From contig CAWAMI010000002.1 of NCBI GenBank assembly GCA_963783105.1, positions 495,558-559,557 of the forward strand: a DNA stretch of 64,000 nucleotides. Reading direction: 5' to 3'. The stretch is from JAVEDQ01 sp963783105 (GTDB lineage Bacteria > Actinomycetota > Actinomycetes > Frankiales > Frankiaceae). This document shows, piece by piece, positions 33,853-41,903 of the stretch; within the stretch, counting starts at the first letter, position 1, and each line of letters begins with the position of its first letter. The translations under genes and the position numbers were made by a program. The notes beneath the pieces are model-generated. The model did no database searches and was not told where the DNA came from. It saw nothing but the letters and a program-made list of their open reading frames with translations.

Positions 33853-34893
33853 TTACGCAAAAGTCAGGCTGGCGATGCGCTCGCGCGACTGTGCCAGGTC
33901 GCCGTAGGAGGCGGCCAGACGCTTGGCCCGCTTGAAGTAGAAGTGCGCGTCGTGCTCCCAGGTGAAGCCGATGCCCCCGTGGAACTGGATCATGGCACCG
34001 GTCGTCTGCTTGGCAACCTCGCTGGCCTTCGCCTTGGCGACCGCGGCGGCCAGGTCGGCGTCCTCTCGCGCCGTGTCGATGGCAAACGCCGCATACAGCA
34101 CGGCGTGCTCGGCCATCGTCACGCCGACGTGCAGGTCGGCCATCGCGTGCTTGAGCGCCTGGAACGACCCGACCGGCTTGCCGAACTGCACCCGGTCCTT
34201 GTCGTAGGCGACGGTGCGCGTCAGCGCCTCGCGGGCGATGCCGACCAGGTCGGCCGCAGCCAACACCGCGGCGCGGCGGTGCAGGTCGGCGACAGTGGCA
34301 GTGCTGTCCGCGGTCGCGCCGGGCAGCGGCTCGACCGTCGCGTTCGACAGGTCGACCGAGGCGAGCCGGGTCGTCCCGTCGTACTGCGCGACCTGCTGAC
34401 GGGGCACGCCGTCGAGGGCCACGAGCCCGAGTCCGCCGTCCTCCTGCGCCACGACCAGCACGTCGGCGACCGCGCCGTACTCGACCCGGCGTAGGGCGCC
34501 CGATGCCGGCGGCTCGAGGGCCACCGTCCCGACCGCCTCGCCGGCGGCGAGCTTCGGCAGCCAGGCAGCCTGCTGCTCCGGGGAGCCGGCGAGCCGGACC
34601 GCCTCGGTGGCGAGCACGGTCGGCAGCCATGGCCCCGGCACGGCGCCGCCGCCCAGCGCCCGGGCCACGACCTGCGCGTCGACGAGCCCGAGGCCGAGGC
34701 CGTCGTGCTCCTCCGGCACCGTGACGGCGAGCCAGCCGTACTCGGCGAACGACGACCACAGCTCGCGCGGGTGGCCGTCGCCGGACAGGTCCTCGTACAC
34801 GCGGCGGACCGCGGTCAGGTCGAACCGGTCGGACAGGAACTCGCGGACGCTCGCGTCCAGCGCCCGCTGCTCGTCGGTGAGCCCGAAGTCCAT
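33853..34893 (-). CDS. Short acyl-CoA dehydrogenase subunit
   Basis: 346 residues, shorter than a classical ACAD and poorly conserved in the FAD-binding beta domain (GTVALEPPASGALRRVEYGAVADVLVV lacks the usual TEPxxGSD). The C-terminal domain keeps YDKDRVQFGKPVGSFQALKHAMADLHV and IQFHGGIGFTWEHDAHFYFKRAKRL. This pattern is typical of the partner subunit in mycobacterial heterotetrameric (alpha2beta2) FadE enzymes for steroid side chains or similar bulky acyl-CoAs. The neighbouring full ACAD at 34933-36147 is the likely partner. Confidence 0.9.
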   Translation of the reverse strand: MDFGLTDEQRALDASVREFLSDRFDLTAVRRVYEDLSGDGHPRELWSSFAEYGWLAVTVPEEHDGLGLGLVDAQVVARALGGGAVPGPWLPTVLATEAVRLAGSPEQQAAWLPKLAAGEAVGTVALEPPASGALRRVEYGAVADVLVVAQEDGGLGLVALDGVPRQQVAQYDGTTRLASVDLSNATVEPLPGATADSTATVADLHRRAAVLAAADLVGIAREALTRTVAYDKDRVQFGKPVGSFQALKHAMADLHVGVTMAEHAVLYAAFAIDTAREDADLAAAVAKAKASEVAKQTTGAMIQFHGGIGFTWEHDAHFYFKRAKRLAASYGDLAQSRERIASLTFA

Positions 34894-34932
34894 GTGTGTT
34901 CCGCTCCCGCTATCGAATCGATTGCTGAAGGA

Positions 34933-36147
34933 TCAGCGAGGCAGGCCGAGCACGCGCTCGGCGACGACGTTGCGCTGCACCTGTCCGGAGCCGCCCCAGA
35001 TGGTGACCGAGCGGCTGTACAGGCCGGCGTTCTGCAGGGCGGCGAGGTCCGTGATCTCCGCCGCGGGCCCGCCGACATCGCCGTCGAAGGGCCGCCGCAC
35101 CGTGACGTTCGGGCCGAGGATCTCGTCGAAGGCCTCGAACAGGTCCTGCATCGTCTCCGACCACTGCAGCTTGGTCATCGACGCCTCGAAGCCGAGGTCG
35201 CGACCCTTCTCGACCTGCGACAGCACGTGGAACGAGTGGTAGCGCAGGCACTCGAGCTCGGTGACGACCGCGGCGAGGTTCTGCCGCAGCACCGGGTCCT
35301 CGGCGGCGGTGCGGCCGTCCCGGTACGTCGAGCGCGCGGCGGCGACGATGCCGGCGAGCTGCTGGCGCATCCCGGTGTACATGCCGAAGGCGGAGGCGCC
35401 GCGCTCGAAGGACAGGAGCAGCATCGCCGTCTGCCAGCCGTTGCCGATGCCGCCGAGGTTCGACTCGGCGGGCACGCGGGCGTCGGTGAGGAAGACCTCG
35501 CCGAACTCCTGGTCGCCGGACAGCGTCGTGATCGGCCGGGCCTCGACGCCCGGCTGGTCCATGTCGATAAGCATCAACGACAGGCCCTGGTGCCGCTGCG
35601 AGCCGGGCTCGGTGCGGATCAGCGCGAACAGCTTGTCGCCGTGGATGGCCTGCGTGGTCCAGATCTTCTGCCCGTTGACGACGTACTCGTCGCCGTCGAG
35701 GACACCGGTCGTCCGGATACCGGCGAGGTCGGAGCCGGCGCCGGGCTCGGAGAAGCCCTGGCACCAGATCTCCTCGTTGCGGAGGATCGCGCCGATGATG
35801 TCGCGCTTCTGCTGCTCGCTGCCGAGGACGGCGACGGTCGGCGCGAGGTAGGTGACGCCGAGCTGGTTGGCGCCGCGGGGTGCGCGGGCGCGGGCCATCT
35901 CCTCGTCGTAGATCGCCTTCATGCCCTCGGTGCCGCCGCGACCGCCCCACTCCTTGGGCCAGGCGATGCCGGTGAAGCCGGCCTTGGCCTTCTCGGCCTC
36001 CCACTGGCGGCGCAGCGCGAAGGCCTCGTGCCGGTCGAGGCCCTCCCAGAACTCGGGATCGCGCCACTCGGCCGGGATCGTCGACTCGAGGTAGGACCGC
36101 AACTCGGTGCGGAACTCCTCCTCTTCCGGGGTGAAACTGAGATCCAC
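34933..36147 (-). CDS. Acyl-CoA dehydrogenase, first gene of the FadE operon
   Basis: 404 residues from GTG 36147, which has GGAGG 7 bp upstream; the frame to 36357 runs into the divergent TetR gene. Signatures: TGIAWPKEWGGRGG, WCQGFSEPGAGSDLAGIRT near residue 130, GQKIWTTQAIHGD, RVPAESNLGGIGNGWQTAM and SVTIWGGSGQVQRNVVAERVLGLPR at the end. The sequence WxxGGSGxVQxNxxAERVLGLPR is common in FadE-type enzymes of cholesterol and branched acyl degradation. Likely pairs with the short subunit downstream (40-bp gap). Control by the divergent TetR is probable. Confidence 0.93.
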   Translation of the reverse strand: MDLSFTPEEEEFRTELRSYLESTIPAEWRDPEFWEGLDRHEAFALRRQWEAEKAKAGFTGIAWPKEWGGRGGTEGMKAIYDEEMARARAPRGANQLGVTYLAPTVAVLGSEQQKRDIIGAILRNEEIWCQGFSEPGAGSDLAGIRTTGVLDGDEYVVNGQKIWTTQAIHGDKLFALIRTEPGSQRHQGLSLMLIDMDQPGVEARPITTLSGDQEFGEVFLTDARVPAESNLGGIGNGWQTAMLLLSFERGASAFGMYTGMRQQLAGIVAAARSTYRDGRTAAEDPVLRQNLAAVVTELECLRYHSFHVLSQVEKGRDLGFEASMTKLQWSETMQDLFEAFDEILGPNVTVRRPFDGDVGGPAAEITDLAALQNAGLYSRSVTIWGGSGQVQRNVVAERVLGLPR

Positions 36148-36166
36148 GGATGACCTCCGGCCGCGG

Positions 36167-36193
36167 GCGAGACATACTGCCGATGTGTCTCGC
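36167..36193. promoter_or_regulatory. 27-bp inverted repeat between the FadE operon and tetR
   Basis: GCGAGACA (36167-36174) and TGTCTCGC (36186-36193) are perfect 8-bp arms around an 11-bp spacer. The repeat fills the 37-bp gap between the divergent starts (36147 and 36185) and covers the tetR GTG. Position and size are those of a TetR-family operator that would repress both directions. Confidence 0.65.
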
Positions 36194-36847
36194 ACACTAC
36201 GCCTCGGTGCCGGAGACGTCACCGCGGAGGACGACTCCGATCCGGCGGCCGAGCTGGCCGCTCTGCTGCCCGAGGGGACGGCCCCGCCGAGCACGATTCC
36301 CCCACCCGTCTTCGCGGCCGCGCTGCGGCGGGTGGGCGAGCTGCAGCGCCTGGACATGCGCGCGCTCGCGGCGGAGTTGGGCCTCGGACGGGCGACCCTC
36401 TACCGCTGGGTCGGCAGCCGGGACGCGCTGCTCGGCGAGGTGTTCTGGTGGCGGGCCCGACGCTCGCACGCCCGCGCGGCGATCGCCTCGACGGGGCTGA
36501 CCGGACGGGCGCGCATCCTCACCTCCTTGCAGACCTTCCTCACCTCGGCGCAGGCCGATGCGGCGCTGCACCGGTTCCTCGCGACCGAGCCGGAGGTGGC
36601 CCTGCGGGTCCTCACGTCGCAGGCCGCGCGCGTCCAGGCCGGCTCGATCGTCGTCATCGAGCGGCTGCTGGCCGAGGAGGTCGACGCCGGCCGGCTGGCT
36701 CTCGCGATCGACCGTTCGACCCTGGCCTACGTGATCGTCCGGATCTGCGAGAGCTTCCTCTACGCGGACGTCATCGCCGGCCGGGAGAGCGACATCGACC
36801 AGGCGATTGCCGTCGTGGGTCAGCTGCTGGGACCCGCCGCCGGCTGA
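36185..36847 (+). CDS. TetR-family regulator with QsdR-like C-terminus
   Basis: 220 residues from GTG 36185; an upstream in-frame extension overlaps the divergent ACAD gene. The HTH lies at about residues 45-85: LRRVGELQRLDMRALAAELGLGRATLYRWVGSRDALLGEVFWWRARR. The C-terminal domain (LQTFLTSAQADAALHRFLATEPEVALRVLTSQAARVQ, SFLYADVIAGRESD) resembles the QsdR-type TetR group. Being divergent from the FadE operon with a palindrome in between, it is the probable regulator of that operon, with an acyl-CoA as plausible ligand (inference). Confidence 0.88.
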   Translation: MSRTLRLGAGDVTAEDDSDPAAELAALLPEGTAPPSTIPPPVFAAALRRVGELQRLDMRALAAELGLGRATLYRWVGSRDALLGEVFWWRARRSHARAAIASTGLTGRARILTSLQTFLTSAQADAALHRFLATEPEVALRVLTSQAARVQAGSIVVIERLLAEEVDAGRLALAIDRSTLAYVIVRICESFLYADVIAGRESDIDQAIAVVGQLLGPAAG

Positions 36848-36960
36848 CGCTCTTCTTCTCTTCCGCGGATGGAAGCTGGCGCCGTCCGGCCGGTCATAGC
36901 CGGTCAAGCAGCGCCAGGTTCCGGAGTGAGTCGTGGTGCTGACCAGATACCGCCCGAATC

Positions 36961-37068
36961 CGCGCGAGATCGGCACCTCGCGGGAACAGGCAAATCCGGG
37001 GGTGTGCGAGATCAGGGCACCCAGAGCGGCGCAAATCTCGCACAGCCCTACGCGGGAACCGCGCGAGA
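36961..37068. repeat. Cluster of direct and inverted GCGAGA-containing repeats in a 348-bp gap
   Basis: The gap 36848-37195 holds no gene. Within it CGCGCGAGA occurs at 36961-36969 and 37060-37068, CGCGGGAAC at 36979-36987 and 37051-37059, and TGTGCGAGAT (37003-37012) is a perfect inverted partner of ATCTCGCACA (37035-37044), 22 bp apart. The arrangement is roughly symmetric around 37015-37024. It may be an intergenic repeat element or a multi-site regulatory region; the GCGAGA core is also in the tetR operator, but such a short GC-rich word may recur by chance. Confidence 0.5.
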
Positions 37069-37195
37069 ACGCCGGCTATCGAGCGCGTCGGTCACCGATG
37101 GTTGTCTGGCCGACCTGCATCGCAGAGGCGGAGCACGCCGCGTCGGCTGCATCTGGAGCCGATGAGTCCGGTGCCGCCCGGCCGTCCCTATTGGC

Positions 37196-37642
37196 ATGAA
37201 CGGCAACGAACCCGACATGCGGCCCTTCGAGGCACTGGTCGGCACCTGGACCACCGAGGCGACTCACCCGATGCTCGACGGCGTCGTCCCCGGCAGGGTC
37301 ACCTTCGAGTGGCTGGACGGCGGCCGGTTCCTGATCCAACGGACCACATACGACGCCGCGGAGATCCCGAACGCGATCAGCGTCATCGGTCCTCCCGAGG
37401 ACGGCGACGGCCTGGTCATGGAGTACTTCGACTCCCGCGGCGTCCGGCGGACCTACCGCACCTCCCTCGAGGACGGCGTGTGGCGGTGGTGGCGGGACGT
37501 TCCGGACTTCGCCCAGCGCTACACGGCCGTCCTCGCTCCCGACGCCTTCTCGGCCCACGGCGAGCTCGCCCAGACGCCCGGCCAGTGGGGCGACGACCTG
37601 GCCGTCACCTACCGACGCACAACGGATGGAGCAGAAGCATGA
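37196..37642 (+). CDS. DUF1579-like small protein
   Basis: 148 residues from ATG 37196. The opening MRPFEALVGTWTTEATHPML and later GRVTFEWLDGGRFLIQRTTYDA, ISVIGPPEDGDGLVMEYFDSRGVRRTYRTSLEDGVWRWWRD resemble the calycin-like DUF1579/DUF1348 proteins that bind small hydrophobic ligands. No signal peptide. Its stop overlaps the start of the next gene (ATGA), so the two are a coupled pair. Function unknown. Confidence 0.78.
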   Translation: MNGNEPDMRPFEALVGTWTTEATHPMLDGVVPGRVTFEWLDGGRFLIQRTTYDAAEIPNAISVIGPPEDGDGLVMEYFDSRGVRRTYRTSLEDGVWRWWRDVPDFAQRYTAVLAPDAFSAHGELAQTPGQWGDDLAVTYRRTTDGAEA

Positions 37643-38268
37643 GCACCGTCATCGCGAACGCATCCATGTCCCTGGACGGCTACATCGCCAAGGACGACAA
37701 CACGATCGGCATGCTGTTCGACTGGCTCCAGAACGGCGACGTCACCGTCCCTGCGCCGGCCGGGGACATCACGCTGCACCTCAGCCGGGAGAGCGTCGAC
37801 TACTGGGAGCGGTGGACGTCCTCGCTCGGCGCGCTCGTCTGCGGCCGCACCCTGTTCGACTTCACCGGCGGCTGGGGCGGCCGGCACACCATGGACGTGC
37901 CGGTCGTCGTGGTGACGCACCAGGTGCCGACCGACTGGGTCGAGGCCCATCCCGACGCCCCGTTCCACTTCGTCACCGACGGGGTCCAGGCGGCGGTGGA
38001 AATGGCTCGCGGGATCGCCGGGGACCGCACGGTCGCAGTGGCGGCGGGCACGATCGCCGGGCAGTGCCTCGAGCTGGGGCTGCTCGACGAGATCGCCATC
38101 GACCTGGTGCCCGTGGTCATGGGCGGCGGTCGCCCCTTCTTCGGCGGCGGCGTCCGCGTCGACGACTACCCGCTCGGCGACCCGACGGTCAGCATCCAGG
38201 GGGACCGGGTCACGCACCTCGTGTTCCCGGCGCCGAACCGGGATGCGACCGGTCCGGACTCGGCCTAG
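37639..38268 (+). CDS. RibD-C/dihydrofolate-reductase-like protein
   Basis: 209 residues from ATG 37639. The reductase fold is clear: NASMSLDGYIAKDDN at the start, YWERWTSSLGALVCGRTLFDFTGGWGG, VVVVTHQVP, GDRTVAVAAGTIAGQCLELGLLDEIAIDLVPVVMGGGRPFFGG. This is the small DHFR-like group (RibD C-terminal), which binds NADPH and is used in diverse side reactions, not folate synthesis in general. Coupled to the DUF1579 protein upstream; convergent with and overlapping by four bases the DUF4349 gene. Confidence 0.9.
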   Translation: MSTVIANASMSLDGYIAKDDNTIGMLFDWLQNGDVTVPAPAGDITLHLSRESVDYWERWTSSLGALVCGRTLFDFTGGWGGRHTMDVPVVVVTHQVPTDWVEAHPDAPFHFVTDGVQAAVEMARGIAGDRTVAVAAGTIAGQCLELGLLDEIAIDLVPVVMGGGRPFFGGGVRVDDYPLGDPTVSIQGDRVTHLVFPAPNRDATGPDSA

Positions 38269-39362
38269 ATCATCTGGCGGCGGAGCCGACGGACGCCCCA
38301 CCGCACCGGCCAGGCCAGCAGCAGCGCGAGCAGCGCAACGAAGAACACGGGTCCACTCGCGGCGACCAGCCACTCCACGCCGTTCCCGAAGCCGGACACC
38401 GCTCGCCTCCAGGCACCGCCGAGGCCGTCGTCCTGGCTCGACAGCGAGGAGGTACGCGACGGGGTGGTCACCGTGATGGTGACGGTAGCCAGGGCCGCTT
38501 GATCGGTGAGGACCTGCTGGCGACCCTGCAGCTGCTCGATCTCGGTCTGGACCTCGGTGATCCGCTGCTGGACCTGCAGGATCTCGTCAACGGTGCCGGC
38601 CCGGCCGAGCAGCGCCTGGTAGCTGGCCCGGGTGTCCTTCAGCGTCTGGATGCGGGCCTCGAGATCCACGACCTCGCCGGTCACGTCCTCGGAATCGCTG
38701 CTCGAGCGCGTCACCCTGCCGAGGCCGCGCGTCTGTGTCAGTACCTGCGGGTACGCGGAGGCCGGCACGCGCAGCGTGACGGTGCCCGACGCGCTGCGGC
38801 TGTCGGTCGTCGAACTGGCCGCGACGTAGCCGCGCAACCCGGTGGCGATGGCGCCGAGACGGTCGACGGCGTCGGGCACCCGGTCGGCGTCGACCTGAAG
38901 GGTGATCTGCCCCTTCTGAACGATCTTGGCGCCGGTGGACGGCAGATCGTCCGGCCGCCCGGGCACGGGGACGGTCGACGGTGCCGCCGCGCTTCCGGGG
39001 GCTCCCTGGCCCGCGGCGCCACTGTCCGGAGAGGCGCCGTCCCGCGCGGCCGGTGCCGGCGCGCCGGTCGTGCTCGTGCTCGAGGAGCCCTGCCGGTCCG
39101 ACAGCTGCCCGACGCCGACGCCGCCCCCGATCACGACGGCGACCAGCACGAGGGCGGCCAGTGCCCAGCGGGATTCCCGCCGGGCGGTGCGTCGGCCCGC
39201 GGGTCGATCCGCGCGCCGCTCGCGGAAAGGCTTGCGACGCGCGGGACGGGCCGGCTGGGCGTCCGCCCGAGCGAGCAGGATGCGCTCCGCGCCGTCCTCC
39301 GGCGGTTCGGCGCTCGCTGCGGCGCGTGCCAGCAGGCGGCGGAGGTCGTCCTCAGAAATCAT
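38265..39362 (-). CDS. DUF4349 membrane protein, probable partner of the ECF sigma factor
   Basis: 365 residues from ATG 39362, which lies inside the sigma gene (11-bp overlap), so the pair is translationally coupled. The N-terminal 70 residues are cytoplasmic and Arg-rich, followed by a transmembrane helix (WALAALVLVAVVIGGGVGVG), an extracytoplasmic Ser/Thr/Gly linker and the DUF4349 domain (AKIVQKGQITLQVDADRVPD, GTVTLRVPASAYPQVL, a coiled coil DEILQVQQRITEVQTEIEQL), then a second membrane helix at the C-terminus. The N-terminal MISEDDLRRLLARAAASAEPPEDGAERIL may bind the sigma factor, but no zinc-binding HxxxCxxC anti-sigma motif is present. Confidence 0.88.
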   Translation of the reverse strand: MISEDDLRRLLARAAASAEPPEDGAERILLARADAQPARPARRKPFRERRADRPAGRRTARRESRWALAALVLVAVVIGGGVGVGQLSDRQGSSSTSTTGAPAPAARDGASPDSGAAGQGAPGSAAAPSTVPVPGRPDDLPSTGAKIVQKGQITLQVDADRVPDAVDRLGAIATGLRGYVAASSTTDSRSASGTVTLRVPASAYPQVLTQTRGLGRVTRSSSDSEDVTGEVVDLEARIQTLKDTRASYQALLGRAGTVDEILQVQQRITEVQTEIEQLQGRQQVLTDQAALATVTITVTTPSRTSSLSSQDDGLGGAWRRAVSGFGNGVEWLVAASGPVFFVALLALLLAWPVRWGVRRLRRQMI

Positions 39363-39903
39363 GTCCGGCCTCCGATGCGGTCGGCGCCCAGGCGGCGAGG
39401 CGGGGATCGGCGGCGAGTCGCCGACGGGCCTCGAGCAGCCGGGTCCGGATGGCACCCGGCCGCTTGCCGAGGGCGACGCCGACCTCCCGATCGACGAGGC
39501 CGACGTAGTAGGTGAGGACGACGACGGCGCGCAGGTGCTCCGGCAGCGCCTCGAGCGCGCGGCGGACGTCCTCGGCGCGGACGACCGAGTCCTCCTCGCT
39601 CCGGACGGCGGCGGGCGGAGGTCGCTCGGGATCGAGTTCCGCGACGACCCGCGGGCGGGCTGCGGCGGCGCGGCCGCGCGAGTGGCAGGTGTTGACCACG
39701 ACGCGGTAGAGCCAGGCGCGGCGGCCGTCCCCGCTCGGGAGCGCGTCCCGGAACCTCCAGACGCGCAGGAAGGCTTCCTGCACCGCCTCCTGAGCGTCCG
39801 CCGGATTCGGCAGCAGGAGCGCAGCCGTCCGGTAGGCGACGGGATAGCTCTCCCGCACCCAGTCATCGAACTCGTCCACCGTTGGCTCCGCCCGACCTCG
39901 CAC
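39352..39903 (-). CDS. ECF-family RNA polymerase sigma factor (SigE/SigM-like)
   Basis: About 183 residues from GTG 39903 (a TTG at 39921 or GTG 39879 are alternatives). Region 2: ESYPVAYRTAALLLPNPADAQEAVQEAFLRVWRFRDAL; region 4: ALEALPEHLRAVVVLTYYVGLVDREVGVALGKRPGAIRTRLLEARRRLA. It directs RNA polymerase to a small regulon, probably including its own operon. The adjacent coupled DUF4349 membrane protein is the likely regulator, releasing sigma on an envelope signal. Confidence 0.92.
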   Translation of the reverse strand: MRGRAEPTVDEFDDWVRESYPVAYRTAALLLPNPADAQEAVQEAFLRVWRFRDALPSGDGRRAWLYRVVVNTCHSRGRAAAARPRVVAELDPERPPPAAVRSEEDSVVRAEDVRRALEALPEHLRAVVVLTYYVGLVDREVGVALGKRPGAIRTRLLEARRRLAADPRLAAWAPTASEAGHDF

Positions 39904-39986
39904 CCGTCCGTCGGGTAACAAGACGCGAAGCGTCGCCGTTTCGTCAGGGGCTGCCGGTCACGGACCGGTAACGCGTGCGCAGGCGG

Positions 39987-40112
39987 TCAGGCGAGGAAGC
40001 CGAGGCCGCGGCGGCGCAACCAGCGCTGGCGCCGCTTCTTCGTGAACCACGCGTAGAGCGCGAGCACCGGATAGAGCAGGACCCCCGCGATCAGGCCCAG
40101 CGCGTACAGCAT
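39987..40112 (-). CDS. 41-residue basic membrane protein
   Basis: ATG 40112 encodes MLYALGLIAGVLLYPVLALY, a single hydrophobic segment, followed by AWFTKKRRQRWLRRRGLGFLA, a very basic tail. The strong positive-inside pattern supports a real single-pass peptide. It lies 29 bp after the SDR stop on the same strand, with no strong Shine-Dalgarno sequence. It is too short for family assignment. Confidence 0.4.
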   Translation of the reverse strand: MLYALGLIAGVLLYPVLALYAWFTKKRRQRWLRRRGLGFLA

Positions 40113-40141
40113 GCCCAGGGCGTACCCATCGGGAGGCCGGC

Positions 40142-40942
40142 TCAGCGGCCCAGCGTCACGCCTCCGTCGACGACGAGGGTCTCCCCGGTGATCCAGGAGG
40201 CGTCGTCGGAGAGCAGGAACGCCCCGGCCTTGCCGATGTCGGACGGCACACCGAGGCGCCGCAGCGGGTAGTCGGCGGCCACCTCGTCCTCGCGGTCCTC
40301 GTACAGCGCGCGGGCGAAGGTCGTCTTGACGACGGCCGGCGCGACGGCGTTGACCCGAACGTTCGGGCCGAGTTCCACCCCGAGCTGGCGGGTGAGGTGG
40401 ATCAGCGCGGCCTTGCTGGCGTTGTAGGCGCCGATCGGGGAGCCGGCGCGGATGCCGCCGACGCTCGCGACGTTGAGGACGCTGCCGCCGTGGTCGCGCA
40501 GCCAGGCCCGCCAGGCGTGCTGCGTCCACGACAGGGTCGCCGTCACGTTGACGTCGAAGACCTTGCGGACGGCGCCGAGGTCGGCGTCCATCAGCGGCCC
40601 GTACTGCGGGTTGATGGCGGCGTTGTTGACGAGGTGGTCGAGGCGGCCGAAGCGCTCGAGAGCCAGCGCGACCGTGACGGCCTGGTGCTCCGGGTCGTCC
40701 GCGCTGCCGCGCGAGCTGATGGCCCGGCCGGTCGACTCCGGGTCGAGTTGGTCGACGGCCGCCTCGAGCTCCTCGGGCTTCCGAGCGGTGACGACGACGA
40801 AGGCGCCGCGGTCGACGAGCTCGGCGGCGATGGCGAGCCCGATCCCGCGGGTCGCCCCGGTGACGACTGCCACCCGGCCCGCGAAGTCCTGGGGCGGCGG
40901 AGCGTCCACGTGCTGGGCGGCGGTCGCGCTTTCGGTCGTCAT
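40142..40942 (-). CDS. Short-chain dehydrogenase/reductase
   Basis: 266 residues. Classical SDR features: VAVVTGATRGIGLAIAAELVDRGAFVVVTARK (TGxxxGIG), LVNNAAINPQYGPL (NNAG-like), Ser in LNVASVGGIRAGSPIGAYNASKAALIHLTRQ (YNASK, catalytic Tyr and Lys), and C-terminal WITGETLVVDGGVTLGR. Similar to FabG-like oxidoreductases of fatty or aromatic acid metabolism; substrate unknown. A 28-bp gap separates it from the downstream-transcribed spermidine-synthase-like gene's stop on the same strand. Confidence 0.92.
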   Translation of the reverse strand: MTTESATAAQHVDAPPPQDFAGRVAVVTGATRGIGLAIAAELVDRGAFVVVTARKPEELEAAVDQLDPESTGRAISSRGSADDPEHQAVTVALALERFGRLDHLVNNAAINPQYGPLMDADLGAVRKVFDVNVTATLSWTQHAWRAWLRDHGGSVLNVASVGGIRAGSPIGAYNASKAALIHLTRQLGVELGPNVRVNAVAPAVVKTTFARALYEDREDEVAADYPLRRLGVPSDIGKAGAFLLSDDASWITGETLVVDGGVTLGR

Positions 40943-40970
40943 ATCGCCGAGGCTGCCAGACGATGCGGGC

Positions 40971-41879
40971 TTATTGCTCCGGCTCGTCCCGATCGGCGAG
41001 TACCCGCTCGGTCGCGCCGGAGATCGAGAACGCGCCCAGCGGCGGGATCGGAGACTCGGGCGCGTCCCCGTCGTGGAGCGGCACCGCGTCCCCGAGGAAC
41101 TCGGTCATCGCCTCGCCGTGCACGACCCGGTGCGGCACGGCGGCGTCGGCCGAGCAGGCCCGCAGCAGCGCCGGGAGGGGCAGCTCCTCGTCCGCGCCCA
41201 CGACGATGAGGTTGCCGAACCGTCGTCCTCGCAGCACCGCCGGCTCGATCAGCGCCACGCACGTCGCGAACGTCGCGGACACGGTGGCGACCACCCGTCG
41301 GGCGTAGGCGAACGGCGCGGCGTCCGCGATGTTGACGGCGTACCAGCCGCTCGGCCGCAACACCCGCCGGACCTCGGCCAGGTACTCGGTCGTCGTGAGG
41401 CTGGGCGGGATGCGGTTGGCGACGAACGCGTCCGTGACCAGCAGGTCGGTCGCGCCCTCCGCCAGGCCCGCGAGGTGGGCTCGCCCGTCGGCGACGACGT
41501 AGCGGAAGCCGGCGGTGCCGAGCCGCTGCTCGACGCCCTCGGCGAGCTCCCGGTCGTTTTCGATCACGGTCTGGTGCGACCCCGGCCGGACGGCGGCCAC
41601 GTGCCGGGCGAGGGTCGCGGCACCCGCCCCGACGTGCACGACGGACAGCGGTGCCGGTGCCGGTGGTTCGTGGAGCTCGACGAGGGTGCCCAGCTGGCGC
41701 ACGTAGCCGAACTCCAGGAACGCCGGCGCGAGGAGGTCGACGTAGGACTGCGGGACGTCGTCCACCACCAGCAGATACGCCCCGGGCCGGTCGGCGTCCG
41801 CGAGGATCTCGGCCCGTCCGCTCGCGGTCTGCCAGGCGCCCGGTCGCGGGACGAAGGAACCGGGGAGCGCCGGCGTCAT
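40971..41879 (-). CDS. Spermidine-synthase-like protein
   Basis: 302 residues. The methyltransferase-like core is seen as SVVHVGAGAATLARHVAAVRPGSHQTVIENDRELAEGVEQRL, VVADGRAHLAGLAEGATDLLVTDAFVANRIPP, and EYLAEVRRVLRPSGWYAVNIAD. Actinobacteria often carry such fused or stand-alone spermidine-synthase-like proteins; the polyamine-binding residues are not well conserved, so true spermidine synthase activity is unlikely to be inferable. It lies on the same strand as the STAS gene (24-bp gap). Confidence 0.85.
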   Translation of the reverse strand: MTPALPGSFVPRPGAWQTASGRAEILADADRPGAYLLVVDDVPQSYVDLLAPAFLEFGYVRQLGTLVELHEPPAPAPLSVVHVGAGAATLARHVAAVRPGSHQTVIENDRELAEGVEQRLGTAGFRYVVADGRAHLAGLAEGATDLLVTDAFVANRIPPSLTTTEYLAEVRRVLRPSGWYAVNIADAAPFAYARRVVATVSATFATCVALIEPAVLRGRRFGNLIVVGADEELPLPALLRACSADAAVPHRVVHGEAMTEFLGDAVPLHDGDAPESPIPPLGAFSISGATERVLADRDEPEQ

Positions 41880-41903
41880 GACGGAGCCGGCGTCACGGCC
41901 CGG

